Part shown: one piece after another, positions 35,738 through 44,672 of the stretch
Layout: every line of letters starts with the position of its first letter
How positions within the stretch are numbered: the first letter of the stretch is position 1
Source of the DNA: JANYBT01 sp038211475
GTDB lineage: Bacteria; Acidobacteriota; Terriglobia; Terriglobales; Acidobacteriaceae
NCBI GenBank assembly: GCA_038211475.1
Contig: JBBQVN010000006.1
Span: 1-64,000, forward strand
Direction: 5' to 3'
Length of the DNA: 64,000 nucleotides
Position numbers and translations under genes: made by a program
The notes under the pieces: generated by a model
Databases searched by the model: none
What the model was told of the DNA's origin: nothing
The model's input: the letters and a program-made list of their open reading frames with translations, nothing else

Positions 35738-36793
35738 ATGGAAATGCGTTTTCTTGGTCGCAGCGGTCTGCAAGTCAGTGTCCTGAGCTTCGGCACCATG
35801 ACTTTTGGCGGAGAAAGCTTCTGGTCGGGCATGGGATCGACCCAGGTGGACGAAGCCCGCAACCTCGTGTCGCAGTGCGTCGACCAGGGCGTGAACCTAT
35901 TCGATACCGCCGACATTTATTCCAGCGGCCAATCAGAGCAGATTCTTGCCGAAGCGTTGGGACCGCGCCGCAAAGAAGTCTTGATCGCCACCAAAGCATT
36001 TGCCCCGATGGGCACTGGGCCGAATGATCTGGGCTCCTCTCGCTACCACTTGATCGAGGCGTGCGAGGCCAGCCTGCGGCGCCTGAAGACCGACTACGTC
36101 GACCTCTACCAGGTCCACAACTTCGACGCCTTCACTCCGGTCGAAGAAACCATGCGCGCGCTGGATGCGCTGGTGCAATCGGGAAAAGTTCGCTACATTG
36201 GCAGCTCCAATTTTCCCGGCTGGGGGCTGATGAAGGCTATGGCCATTTCCGATCAACGCGGAATCGAACGTTTCATCTCACAGCAGATTTACTATTCGCT
36301 GCTGGCCCGAGAGGCAGAATACGAACTGGTGCCGGTAGGAATCGATCAGGGAGTCGGCATCCTGGTCTGGAGTCCGCTGGCTTTCGGTTGGCTGTCAGGA
36401 AAGTATCGTCGCGGGCAGGCGCCCCCGACCAACGCACGCCTGGCGACGATGGACGGTCCCGGCACCGTGGACATGGAGCACCTGTACGCGATAGTGGACG
36501 CAATGGACGAAATTGCCAAAGCGCATTCTGCATCCGTCGCGCAGGTCGCTCTGAACTACCTGCGTGGCAAGGCGGGAGTGACGTCGATCATCATCGGCGC
36601 CCGGAACCAGCAGCAACTCCAGGACAATCTGGCCGCCGCTGATTGGGTGCTCTCAAAAGAAGAAATCAATCGTCTCGACCAAGTGAGTGCAATGCCCTTG
36701 CCCTATCCCTACTGGCACCACTTCAAGTGGGGAAGCGGCCGGGCGATGCGACAGTTTGGAGACGCGACATTTAGCGATGCGACAATTCAGTGA
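35738..36793 (+). CDS. Aldo/keto reductase
   Basis: 351 residues, NADPH-dependent TIM-barrel oxidoreductase of the AKR superfamily (YajO/Tas-like). The catalytic tetrad is visible: Asp and Tyr in FDTADIYSSG, Lys in VLIATKAF, and His in YQVHNFD. GGAGG precedes the ATG at 35738. The last 16 codons are made of the 16-base minisatellite that continues downstream (RQFGDATFSDATIQ), so the tail was probably added or altered by repeat expansion. Substrate unknown. Confidence 0.9.
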   Translation: MEMRFLGRSGLQVSVLSFGTMTFGGESFWSGMGSTQVDEARNLVSQCVDQGVNLFDTADIYSSGQSEQILAEALGPRRKEVLIATKAFAPMGTGPNDLGSSRYHLIEACEASLRRLKTDYVDLYQVHNFDAFTPVEETMRALDALVQSGKVRYIGSSNFPGWGLMKAMAISDQRGIERFISQQIYYSLLAREAEYELVPVGIDQGVGILVWSPLAFGWLSGKYRRGQAPPTNARLATMDGPGTVDMEHLYAIVDAMDEIAKAHSASVAQVALNYLRGKAGVTSIIIGARNQQQLQDNLAAADWVLSKEEINRLDQVSAMPLPYPYWHHFKWGSGRAMRQFGDATFSDATIQ

Positions 36794-36870
36794 TGCGAGG
36801 TTCAGTAACGCAGCAGGTCAATACTGCGACAAATTAGTGATGCGACCATTTAGTGACGCGACGATTCAGT
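36745..36870 (+). repeat. 16-bp minisatellite spanning the end of the aldo/keto reductase gene
   Basis: Eight tandem units of 15-16 bases, consensus GAYGCGACRWTTYAGT, cover the last codons of the reductase and the following spacer. Units 4-6 are the most diverged. An inverted ninth unit lies at 36876-36890 and pairs with unit 8. Confidence 0.85.
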
Positions 36871-36890
36871 GAGGGCTGAATCGTCGCATC
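36855..36890. terminator. Hairpin formed by the last minisatellite unit and its inverted copy
   Basis: GACGCGACGATTCAG (36855-36869) and CTGAATCGTCGCATC (36876-36890) pair at 14 of 15 positions with a 6-base loop, between two convergent genes. No T tract follows, so it may be a bidirectional barrier rather than a classic intrinsic terminator. Confidence 0.5.
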
Positions 36891-36907
36891 CGCCCCGGCG
36901 TAGGTTT

Positions 36908-39900
36908 CTACTCTTCGACGCCCGTCTCCGCTACCGGATTCGCTTCCAGTTGGACGGCGGGCATGCCCGCGCTTTTCAGTTGCTGGTTCAGAGTGGCGAG
37001 ATCCGCTGACTTGAATTCCTCCCATCGCTTCATAGCATTGGAATAATCGCGCTCTGCGGACAAGACCGCCTGGATTTGCGCGGCCGTCGGGGCTGCGTCG
37101 CTCTGCCCGATGCTCTCGTAAAGACCACCGATGTTGCCGTTGACACCATCCAGTCCCGGAGTCGCTTCCGCCGCTTTGGAACCCTCAACAATCGCCTCGA
37201 GTTTCTCTTGCGTGGCCTTAGCTTGTGCTGCGACCGGGCTCTTGGCATCTGCCGCCAGCTTAGCCAGCTGCTTTTGCAGAGGTCGCGCCTGCAGCAAAGC
37301 GTCTGAAGTATTCGACAACTGCCCGGCCAGTTTCATTTCCTGAATAAATTGATCCTGGAAGGCTAGCATCGGAGCATGAACGCGCGGGTCGATCTTGACC
37401 GCGACCAGCGAGTCGTATTTCTTGCCATCCACCGTCAGGCGGACTGTGTATTGTCCGGGCGGGACCAGAGGGCCTTCCGGACCGCGCGGCGTGTCGTGGG
37501 GCGCTGCGGATATTGGGTAGTCGTAGCGCAGGGTCTTCGGTGCCGGGTAGCGGAGGTCCCACACCCAACGATGCATTCCCACAGCGGTTGAAAGCTGTCG
37601 CGGCAAGCGAGCCCAGTATGCCGGAATCAACTGCTGCTTCAGTTCCGCATCGGTAAGCGACGGCTTGTCAGCGCTGGAATAGCGGCGCACCAGTTTCCCC
37701 TCGCCGTCCAGGATTTCGATGGTCACTGGCCCGGTTGCAGCGTGCGCCAGATAAAAATCGAGCACGGCGCCATCGGGAGGATTCTGCGCCATGGGCTCGT
37801 CGGGCGGGATCGGCGTATCGGTGTTGGTGTTTCGACGCAGCCGGTAAGCTGTGGCCGGATGGAACAAGAAGGCCGCATTTTTCGTCATCGCGTCGTTGGC
37901 CTGCCGTAGCGGCGAGATGTCGTCGAGAATCCAGAAGGACCGTCCGTGGGTAGCTACAATCAAGTCCGCATCGTGAATCCACAGATCGCGCATCGAGGTG
38001 TGCGGCAGATTCAACTCCAGCGACTGCCAATGGTCGCCGTCGTCGAATGAGACCCACACCGCATTCTCGGTGCCCGCAAATAACATGCCTTTTCTAACCG
38101 GATCTTCGCGCACCGTGTTGACCGGCCCATCCGCAGGGAGACCGTTGGTGATGGGTTGCCATGACTTGCCGCCGTCATGGGTTCGGTAGATATATGGGCG
38201 CTGGTCGTCGATTCGAAAACGACTGATCGAAGCGTAGGCGGACTGGTCGTCGAAGTGGGAAGCTTCGAGCTGGCTGACCTTGCTCCAAGCAGTCATTTCC
38301 GGCGGCGTGATGTTCTGCCAATTCTTGCCGCCGTCGCGAGTGATCCAGAGCAGGCCGTCGTCAGTGCCTGCCCACAACGTTTCCATGCTTTTGAAGGACG
38401 GCGCAAGAGAGTAGATCACGCCTCGTTGCTTGGCTGCGTCCGGGTTTTTTGCAATCATGCCAGTCACGCTGGCGGGAGCGCCTGGTTCGGGACGAGTCAG
38501 ATCCGGGCTCATCTCCTGCCACGACTGTCCTCCGTCGGTGGTCTTGAACAAAATGTTGGTGGCGTAGTACAAGGTATGCGGATCGAGAGGCGAGAACATC
38601 AGCGGCTCGGTGCGGTCGGCGCGATACTTCTTGTCGCGCACTGGAATGGGTGAAACGTTCTGCACCTGCCCGGTGCTCACGTGGTATTTCGAAACCTCAG
38701 TTCGCCCACCTCCATACACCACATCGGGGTCCAGTGGGTCGGGCGCCACATAGCCGTATTCAATTACTCCCGCCGGATGCCAGTCTCGGAAATTGATGGC
38801 GCCGTCGTTGCCGCGGCTGGCAATGCATGCCGAACCGCTCTCCTGCTGTCCTGCACAAACCCGGTAGGGGAACGAACTGGTCACTGCCACGTGATACAAC
38901 TGCGCAGTGGGCTGGTTGAACCATGAGCTCCAGGTTTCGCCGCCGTTCACGCTGATGATCGCTCCCTGATCGCCGACCAGCAGGATGGTGTTGGAGTTCT
39001 TCGGGTGCACTAGAACGTTCTGGTAGTCGTCGCCTCCGGGCGCGCCGCGCAGTTGCGACCACGTCTTGCCGCCATCGGCAGATTTCATAGTGACGATGCT
39101 GGCACTGTAGAGGACGTCCGGATGGTTGGGGTCCACGGCCAAGATTGGCAAGTCGCCGCCTCCAATGCGGATCGCCGGCCGTCGATCTACGGTGACGCGA
39201 TACCAGTGATCGCCCGCATCATCGGAACGGTACACTCCGAGCCCCGCATCGGATCCGTAATCGCCCTTCTCCGTTGTCGCCAGCGATGCGTACAATCGCC
39301 GCGGGTCGCTGGCCGCGATGGCCACATTGATCTGTATCAGGTTCTTGGGCAGTCCGTCGGTCAGTTGCCGCCAAGTGGTGCCGCCGTCGGTGGATTTGAA
39401 CAGGCCGCCAGCGTTTCCGTTCAAGCTGTTGTTGTCTTCCCACGGGCCAAGCCGCTCTTCCCACAGCGACGCATACACTACGCTGGGATTGGAGGGGTCG
39501 AGCGCGACGAACGATCCGCCAGTATTTTCGTCCTTGTACAGAACCTTCTGCCAGTTTTGGCCGCCGTCAGTCGAGCGAAATATTCCGCGCTCGGGGTTGG
39601 GTCCGTACGGGTGTCCGAGGACAGCCGCAAACACGCGGTTGGGGTCGTGCGGATCCACTGCCAGCCACGGAATCTGGCGGCCATCGCGCAGTCCCAGGTG
39701 GGTCCAAGTCTTGCCGGCATCAGCGGAACGGTAGATGCCGTTGCCTACCGAGAGGTCGGGACGGTGCAGCCCTTCCCCGGTCGCGACATAGATCACGCGC
39801 GAATCCGACGGCGCCACGGCAATCGCTCCGATCGATTGGGTAGACTCGCTGTCGAAGATAGGGTCCCAGGTGCGGCCGAGGTCATTGGACTTCCATACTC

Positions 39901-40108
39901 CACCGTTGACGTGCCCCATGTAGAAAGTGTCGGGCTCACCCGGGACAATTGCAATGGCCCTGGTACGTCCCCCGCGGAAGGGGCCGATCATCCGCCAACG
40001 CAGCTCCTGGTAGGTCTTCTCGGGAACCTGTTGAGCGCGGCTCAGAAGTGGAAACGATGCGACGACTGCGGCGAAAAGAGTAAGCGCAAGAATGCGGCGA
40101 TGGGTCAC
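36908..40108 (-). CDS. Large exported BNR/VPS10-type beta-propeller protein
   Basis: 1066 residues from a GTG at 40108 preceded by CGGAGG; the frame reaches 40138 but that start lacks a site. Residues 1-25 are a signal peptide. Residues about 30-740 contain repeated propeller blades with Asp-box-like motifs (SADAGKTW, STDGGQNW, TTDGGQSW, THDGGKSW), as in sortilin/VPS10 and sialidase-like propellers. Residues about 760-900 have a beta domain (Ig or FN3-like), and the C-terminus is helical. Family members are often annotated glycosyl hydrolase without activity evidence. Probably secreted or envelope-bound. Confidence 0.85.
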   Translation of the reverse strand: MTHRRILALTLFAAVVASFPLLSRAQQVPEKTYQELRWRMIGPFRGGRTRAIAIVPGEPDTFYMGHVNGGVWKSNDLGRTWDPIFDSESTQSIGAIAVAPSDSRVIYVATGEGLHRPDLSVGNGIYRSADAGKTWTHLGLRDGRQIPWLAVDPHDPNRVFAAVLGHPYGPNPERGIFRSTDGGQNWQKVLYKDENTGGSFVALDPSNPSVVYASLWEERLGPWEDNNSLNGNAGGLFKSTDGGTTWRQLTDGLPKNLIQINVAIAASDPRRLYASLATTEKGDYGSDAGLGVYRSDDAGDHWYRVTVDRRPAIRIGGGDLPILAVDPNHPDVLYSASIVTMKSADGGKTWSQLRGAPGGDDYQNVLVHPKNSNTILLVGDQGAIISVNGGETWSSWFNQPTAQLYHVAVTSSFPYRVCAGQQESGSACIASRGNDGAINFRDWHPAGVIEYGYVAPDPLDPDVVYGGGRTEVSKYHVSTGQVQNVSPIPVRDKKYRADRTEPLMFSPLDPHTLYYATNILFKTTDGGQSWQEMSPDLTRPEPGAPASVTGMIAKNPDAAKQRGVIYSLAPSFKSMETLWAGTDDGLLWITRDGGKNWQNITPPEMTAWSKVSQLEASHFDDQSAYASISRFRIDDQRPYIYRTHDGGKSWQPITNGLPADGPVNTVREDPVRKGMLFAGTENAVWVSFDDGDHWQSLELNLPHTSMRDLWIHDADLIVATHGRSFWILDDISPLRQANDAMTKNAAFLFHPATAYRLRRNTNTDTPIPPDEPMAQNPPDGAVLDFYLAHAATGPVTIEILDGEGKLVRRYSSADKPSLTDAELKQQLIPAYWARLPRQLSTAVGMHRWVWDLRYPAPKTLRYDYPISAAPHDTPRGPEGPLVPPGQYTVRLTVDGKKYDSLVAVKIDPRVHAPMLAFQDQFIQEMKLAGQLSNTSDALLQARPLQKQLAKLAADAKSPVAAQAKATQEKLEAIVEGSKAAEATPGLDGVNGNIGGLYESIGQSDAAPTAAQIQAVLSAERDYSNAMKRWEEFKSADLATLNQQLKSAGMPAVQLEANPVAETGVEE

Positions 40109-40303
40109 GATGACCTCCGGGGAAGAAATGTTCGGCAATCCAAGATAAACGAAGTTGCCGTTGTAGAGACGAAAATCGCGACCGTCCGCCCCAAGGAGGA
40201 AAGCCCTGGTCGGAAAAACACTGGTCGTGGCGGAGGCTGTTTGAGTCTGCGGAACCTACGGACAATGATAGCGCCGCTCGCTAATTGCTTCCCGATGATG
40301 TTG

Positions 40304-43300
40304 CTAGTTAATGGTGAAGGTGGACGCGCCCGAGGTGCCACCTCCCGGCGTGGGATTGTTGACGGTAACGTTGGCGCTGCCCGCATTGGCAATGTCCGCC
40401 GCGGTAATGGCCGCGGTGACCTTGGTCGCGCTCACAAACGTAGTGGTGCGGTTCGATCCGTTCCATCGCACGGTTGAAGTGGAAACAAAATTTGTGCCCG
40501 TCACCGTCAGCGTGAACGCCGCTCCGCCGTGGGTTGCGCTCGAGGGCAAGAGCGTGGTGATGGTCGGCACCGGATTGTTGATAGTGAAGGTCTTGGACCC
40601 GGAGTTACCTCCGCCGGGCGTAGGGTTGTTCACCGTGACTGAGGCCGTGCCTGCGTTCTTGATGTCCGCGGCCGGTACAGAGGCAGTTAGCGATGTGCTG
40701 CTAACAAAGGTTGTGGTTAGTTTTGCGCCATTCCATTCGACCTTCGATCCCGAGACGTAGTTGGTTCCAGTCGCGGTTAGGGTGAACGTCGCGCCGCCTG
40801 CGGTGGCAGAAGCCGGAGAGATCGAAGTCAGGGTCGGGACCGGGTTGTTCACGGTGAAGTTCTGCGATCCGGAGGTGCCGCCTCCCGGTGCGGGATTGGT
40901 CACCGTCACCTTAAACGTTCCAGCCGCAGCGATGTCACCGGCTGTGATAGCGGCGGTCAGCTTGGTGGCGCTGACAAACGTTGTAGTCCGAGCCGACCCC
41001 GCCCAATTCACTACTGACGTAGCCACGTAGTTCGTCCCGTTCACGGTGAGAGTGAATGCCGCTCCACCTGCGGTAGCGCTGGCTGGGGAGAGCGATGAAA
41101 CGGTGGGCCTGGGATTGTTCACAGTGAAGGTCAACGAACCCGAAGTTCCACCTCCCGGCGTGGGATTGGTGACCGTCACCGGGAATGAGCCCGCAACGGA
41201 AACGTCGGCAGTCGCGATCGATGCCGTCACTTTGGTGGTGCTGGCGAAGGTTGTGGTGCGAGCCGAGCCGTTCCAGTTCACCGTCGCGCCACGCACGAAG
41301 TTGGTACCGTTCACGGTGAGAGTGAACGCCGCGCCGGGAGCAGTCTTGCTGGAGGGCGAAAGCGAAGTCAGCGTCGGCACAGGGTTGTTGATGGTGAAAG
41401 TGAGCGCCCCGGAAGTCCCACCACCGGGCGCAGGATTTGACAGTGTCACGCTGGCGGTGCCCGCCGTGGCGATGTCGCCGGCGGTAATGGTCGCGGTCAC
41501 TTGACTGGAATTGACGAAGGTGGTGGTGCGGCTTGAACCATTCCACAGCACCGAGGCGCCGTTTACGAAGTTGCTGCCGTTGACTGTGAGGGTGAACGCA
41601 GCCCCGCCCGCAGTCGCACTGGTGGGGGAAAGAGAAGTGAGCACCGGGACTGGATTATTGATTGCGAAAGTCGCGGGGTTGGAGGCCAGCGTGCCGTTGA
41701 GGACCGCGACCGATGCGGTTCCGGCAACGGCAAGGTCGTTGGCCGGAACCGAGGCCGTCAACTGAGTGCTGTTCACGAATGTGGTAGTGAGCGCCGCGCC
41801 ATTCCACTGCACCACGGAGGAGGAAGTGAAGGCGGTGCCGTTCACGGTAAGAGTGAACGTCGACCCGCCGACCAATGCGCTGGTCGGAGAAATGGAGGTG
41901 AGAGTAGGAACGGCGGTGACGGACGAGACATTCAAGGACCAGATGCTGCGGCCATGAGTCCCGGCCCAGAGCGTCTTGGTAGCTTTCTGATAGGCGAGTC
42001 CGGTGACGGTGACGTTGGGCAGTCCGGTAACCAAGGTCGCCCAGCTGGTGCCGCCACTGGTGGTGTAAAACACGCCCACGTCGGTCGCGATGTACATGGT
42101 CTGCGAGAGCACGGGATCGACCACTACATCATTCACCGGAACGTTCGGCAGGTCGCCGCTAAGGTCGGTCCAAGCGGCGCCAGCGTTGGTGGTCTTGAAA
42201 ATGTGCCCGAGATTGTCGCCGTAGCCCGAGAAGCCGGAAAAAGCTACGTAAGCAGTGCTGGAGTTAGAGGGGTCAACCGCAATGGCCGTGATGTAACGGT
42301 TGGGCAGGGCGGTCGTGCTGCTGATGTCGGTCCAGGTGGCGGCGGCGCCCATCAGCGCGTTACGGGTGACGTGCACCTTGCTGTCTCCGGATCCCGAGTA
42401 CACGGTGTTGGAGTCCGTAGGCGCGACGGCGAGCGCAGAGAGGTTATTGCCGCCGCCACCGGTCAAATCCGGTGAAATTGCGCTCCAGGTCGTGGCCCCG
42501 TTGGTGGTCTGATAGACGAAGTTCGAACCGAAATAAAGGTTCTGGGAGTTGCTGGGATCCATGGTGAAGGGCGCGACCCAATTGACGCTGTCGGTGCCGG
42601 AGGGGTCGATGCCATTCTGGGCGGAGTTGACCGTGACGCCGCCGTCAGTGGACTTGCCGATAGCCAGTTGGGTGCAGCTTTCATAGATGGTGTTGGTATT
42701 CGAGGAGTCGATCAAGTTGCGGGCGCCATCGCCACAATAGGGACCGCCAGTCCAGGCCAGCGAACCGGAATACTGCAGCGTCCCATTGTCCTGGGTGCCG
42801 GCGAATCCCTTGTTGGCGTTGCTGGGGTTGATGGCGGGGCCAGGATAGAACTGCAGGGTTTCGATGGTCGAATTGAGCGAAGTGAACACTGGGGTCGTGG
42901 TGAGACTGGCCGCGCGATACATTCCGCCGTCATTGCCGATGATGAGTTGGGCGCCGTTAGGAGTAAATGCCAAGGCGTGCAGGTCGGCATGGATGGAGTT
43001 GTACGTGGTCCATGAATTGCCGCCGTCGGTAGAGCGGCCGAGAGGGGTGCCGCCATCGCCGCCCGCAAAGAGCAAGTTCGAGTTTCCAGGCGCAACCGCA
43101 ATCACGTTGTCATACCAGCATTGCCCGCCGCAGTAGTTGGGAGTGTTGGTGAGCTGGGTCCAGGAGGATCCGCCGTTGGTGGTCTTGAACAGGCCGGCGA
43201 GAGTGCCGGGGCCTCCAAATGGAGTGTTGGCTACAGAGGCGTAGAGGGTGCTTGAGTTGTTGGGATCAATGGCAAGAGCGACCCGCTCATAAGCGGACCC

Positions 43301-44290
43301 AGTGGGCAGCGAGGTCGAGCCACTGCCGTTGTCGGCGGCCCACGTGATGCCGGCATCGGTCGACTTCCATACCCCGTTACCGTCGAGCGAGGCATAGACG
43401 TTGTTGGGATTCACGAAGTCGAAGATGACGTTATAGGCCTGACTGCCATTGAACAAGACGTTGGTCCAGGTTTGTCCGCCATCGGTAGAGCGGAACACGC
43501 CCCAATTGTTTTGGCCGCCATAGCCCACCGCGGCGAGAACGATTTGCGAGTTGGTCGGGTGCACGGCGATGCCGCCGATGCGGGAGCCACCGCCACTGCC
43601 GCCGGCGAAGAGCCCGGGATAGTTGGTCCAAGTAGTGCCGCCGTCGGTGGACTTCAGGATGCCCGCGCCGTAGTAGCTATCCACTGCGTTGTTGAGTTCG
43701 CCGGTGCCGACATAGATGGTGTTGTGGTTCTGCGGATCAAGAGCGATGGAACCGACGGAGAGGGACGCCTGAGTGTCAGTCAGTGGAGTCCACGAAGTTC
43801 CGCCGTTGGTGGTTTTCCAGATGCCACCGTCTGCCGCGCCAGCATAAATAATCTGCGTGTTGACGGGATCGATGGCCACAGCGGTCACGCGGCCAGAACT
43901 CACAAGGCCGAAGCTGTCAGCAGGCTGAGGGCCGATGGCCGTCCAACCCGCGCTGGGGAGAGGCAAGCCGGCAGCGATGCGCTCGGCAGTCTCCCGGGCG
44001 AGCATAGCGTCGCGCTGCTCCAGGGCGCGCATGCGAGCTCCCGTCGGTACCTTCTGATTGGGGTAGGCGCGCTGGTGGTAGAACCAATCCATACGGCGCT
44101 GCACGAAGCCTTCTTGTTTCTCGAAGTGGGGAGGAAGTTTCGCGACGTTAGGATCTTTCTTTGTCTCCTGAGCAGCAGCGCTGCACAGGAAGAGTGTTAG
44201 GAAGATGCTGGGGTCGCGAGCAGGCGAAACGATCGGCAAGAAGGCATCCCAAACTCCGGAAAACCAGGATTGTGCAACAACCAAACTCAT
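40304..44290 (-). CDS. Giant exported propeller protein with six IPT/TIG-like repeats
   Basis: About 1328 residues from the ATG at 44290; alternative starts are 44347 and a TTG at 44239, which would give the neatest signal peptide (hydrophobic SIFLTLFLCSAAAQ). Residues roughly 130-770 are BNR-type propeller blades (KTTNGGTSW, KSTDGGTTW, RSTDGGQTW). The C-terminal 535 residues are six Ig-like repeats of about 90 residues, each with a P(V)PTLTSLSP start, TLTVNGTNF and WNGS..TTTF. The protein ends inside the last repeat's FTIN, like many IPT proteins. Likely cell-surface adhesion or polysaccharide binding; function not known. Confidence 0.82.
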   Translation of the reverse strand: MSLVVAQSWFSGVWDAFLPIVSPARDPSIFLTLFLCSAAAQETKKDPNVAKLPPHFEKQEGFVQRRMDWFYHQRAYPNQKVPTGARMRALEQRDAMLARETAERIAAGLPLPSAGWTAIGPQPADSFGLVSSGRVTAVAIDPVNTQIIYAGAADGGIWKTTNGGTSWTPLTDTQASLSVGSIALDPQNHNTIYVGTGELNNAVDSYYGAGILKSTDGGTTWTNYPGLFAGGSGGGSRIGGIAVHPTNSQIVLAAVGYGGQNNWGVFRSTDGGQTWTNVLFNGSQAYNVIFDFVNPNNVYASLDGNGVWKSTDAGITWAADNGSGSTSLPTGSAYERVALAIDPNNSSTLYASVANTPFGGPGTLAGLFKTTNGGSSWTQLTNTPNYCGGQCWYDNVIAVAPGNSNLLFAGGDGGTPLGRSTDGGNSWTTYNSIHADLHALAFTPNGAQLIIGNDGGMYRAASLTTTPVFTSLNSTIETLQFYPGPAINPSNANKGFAGTQDNGTLQYSGSLAWTGGPYCGDGARNLIDSSNTNTIYESCTQLAIGKSTDGGVTVNSAQNGIDPSGTDSVNWVAPFTMDPSNSQNLYFGSNFVYQTTNGATTWSAISPDLTGGGGNNLSALAVAPTDSNTVYSGSGDSKVHVTRNALMGAAATWTDISSTTALPNRYITAIAVDPSNSSTAYVAFSGFSGYGDNLGHIFKTTNAGAAWTDLSGDLPNVPVNDVVVDPVLSQTMYIATDVGVFYTTSGGTSWATLVTGLPNVTVTGLAYQKATKTLWAGTHGRSIWSLNVSSVTAVPTLTSISPTSALVGGSTFTLTVNGTAFTSSSVVQWNGAALTTTFVNSTQLTASVPANDLAVAGTASVAVLNGTLASNPATFAINNPVPVLTSLSPTSATAGGAAFTLTVNGSNFVNGASVLWNGSSRTTTFVNSSQVTATITAGDIATAGTASVTLSNPAPGGGTSGALTFTINNPVPTLTSLSPSSKTAPGAAFTLTVNGTNFVRGATVNWNGSARTTTFASTTKVTASIATADVSVAGSFPVTVTNPTPGGGTSGSLTFTVNNPRPTVSSLSPASATAGGAAFTLTVNGTNYVATSVVNWAGSARTTTFVSATKLTAAITAGDIAAAGTFKVTVTNPAPGGGTSGSQNFTVNNPVPTLTSISPASATAGGATFTLTATGTNYVSGSKVEWNGAKLTTTFVSSTSLTASVPAADIKNAGTASVTVNNPTPGGGNSGSKTFTINNPVPTITTLLPSSATHGGAAFTLTVTGTNFVSTSTVRWNGSNRTTTFVSATKVTAAITAADIANAGSANVTVNNPTPGGGTSGASTFTIN
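40307..41911 (-). repeat. Six tandem 270-bp coding repeats
   Basis: The 3' third of the giant propeller gene consists of six direct repeats, each about 90 codons. They are similar at the DNA level as well as in protein (recurrent TTCACGGTGA-type segments in the plus strand). Such arrays change length by recombination and are hard to assemble. Confidence 0.8.
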
Positions 44291-44540
44291 TCCAGGGGAG
44301 GTTTGCAAACGAGCATCTAATGTACCACCACGCTGGGCTCGCCGCATCTGAAAATCTCAGTCCAAAACTGGGATGACTAGATGACGAAACGTGCTGCGGT
44401 TGAGCTATATTGCACAGTTTCTTGCGCTGAAATGTTGAGAATGGTCCTGTGGCTCATTGCTGTTCAATCTCGCCGTCCCGGAGCGAGAAAAGAGCCATCA
44501 CGCTGGCGCGCACGTTGAAAATAGGCACCTTGTGCGTGCA

Positions 44541-44558
44541 TTGTGACCTACGTCACAA
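44541..44558. promoter_or_regulatory. CRP/FNR-type palindrome upstream of the Cyc2-like gene
   Basis: TTGTGAC-CTAC-GTCACAA is a perfect inverted repeat and matches TGTGA-N6-TCACA exactly. Its centre (44549.5) is 51.5 bases upstream of the start of a candidate -10 box CAGAAT (44601-44606), the same distance as at the aminotransferase promoter. The gene start is at 44673. Confidence 0.72.
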
Positions 44559-44600
44559 CCAATAGTGACGGCAGCCACAGCAGGCAGGCTCATCCTTTGC

Positions 44601-44606
44601 CAGAAT
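44601..44606 (+). promoter_or_regulatory. Candidate -10 box of the electron-transfer cluster
   Basis: CAGAAT matches four of six consensus bases. It places the palindrome at about -63 from the expected start. No good -35 is seen, as expected for an activated promoter. Confidence 0.35.
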
Positions 44607-44672
44607 GACTCAGTGTTGATTTGGGGTACGCACTACATCTCAGTTCTAAGAGTTTGAAAGGGAGTCGACGCC

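Larger units (their letters stand above)
44291..44672. other. Divergent intergenic region between the giant propeller and the Cyc2-like gene
   Basis: About 380 bases holding the start region of the minus-strand propeller gene and the control region of the electron-transfer cluster. The CRP/FNR-like palindrome (44541-44558) and a candidate -10 box (44601-44606) lie here. Apart from those, no ORF or RNA gene is recognised. Confidence 0.55.

Noticed and set aside
36855..36890. CRISPR-like repeat at the minisatellite
   Set aside because: Units are adjacent without spacers and diverge; there are no cas genes in the window.
39053..40477. 474-codon plus-strand ORF opposite the propeller genes
   Set aside because: It is antisense to two well-supported genes, with Arg/Val/Gly-rich sequence without a family pattern. 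It is a shadow of third-position GC bias.
43472..44200. 242-codon plus-strand ORF opposite the giant propeller gene
   Set aside because: Antisense to propeller blades, with no signal peptide or motif, and its repetitive pattern mirrors the repeated blades.
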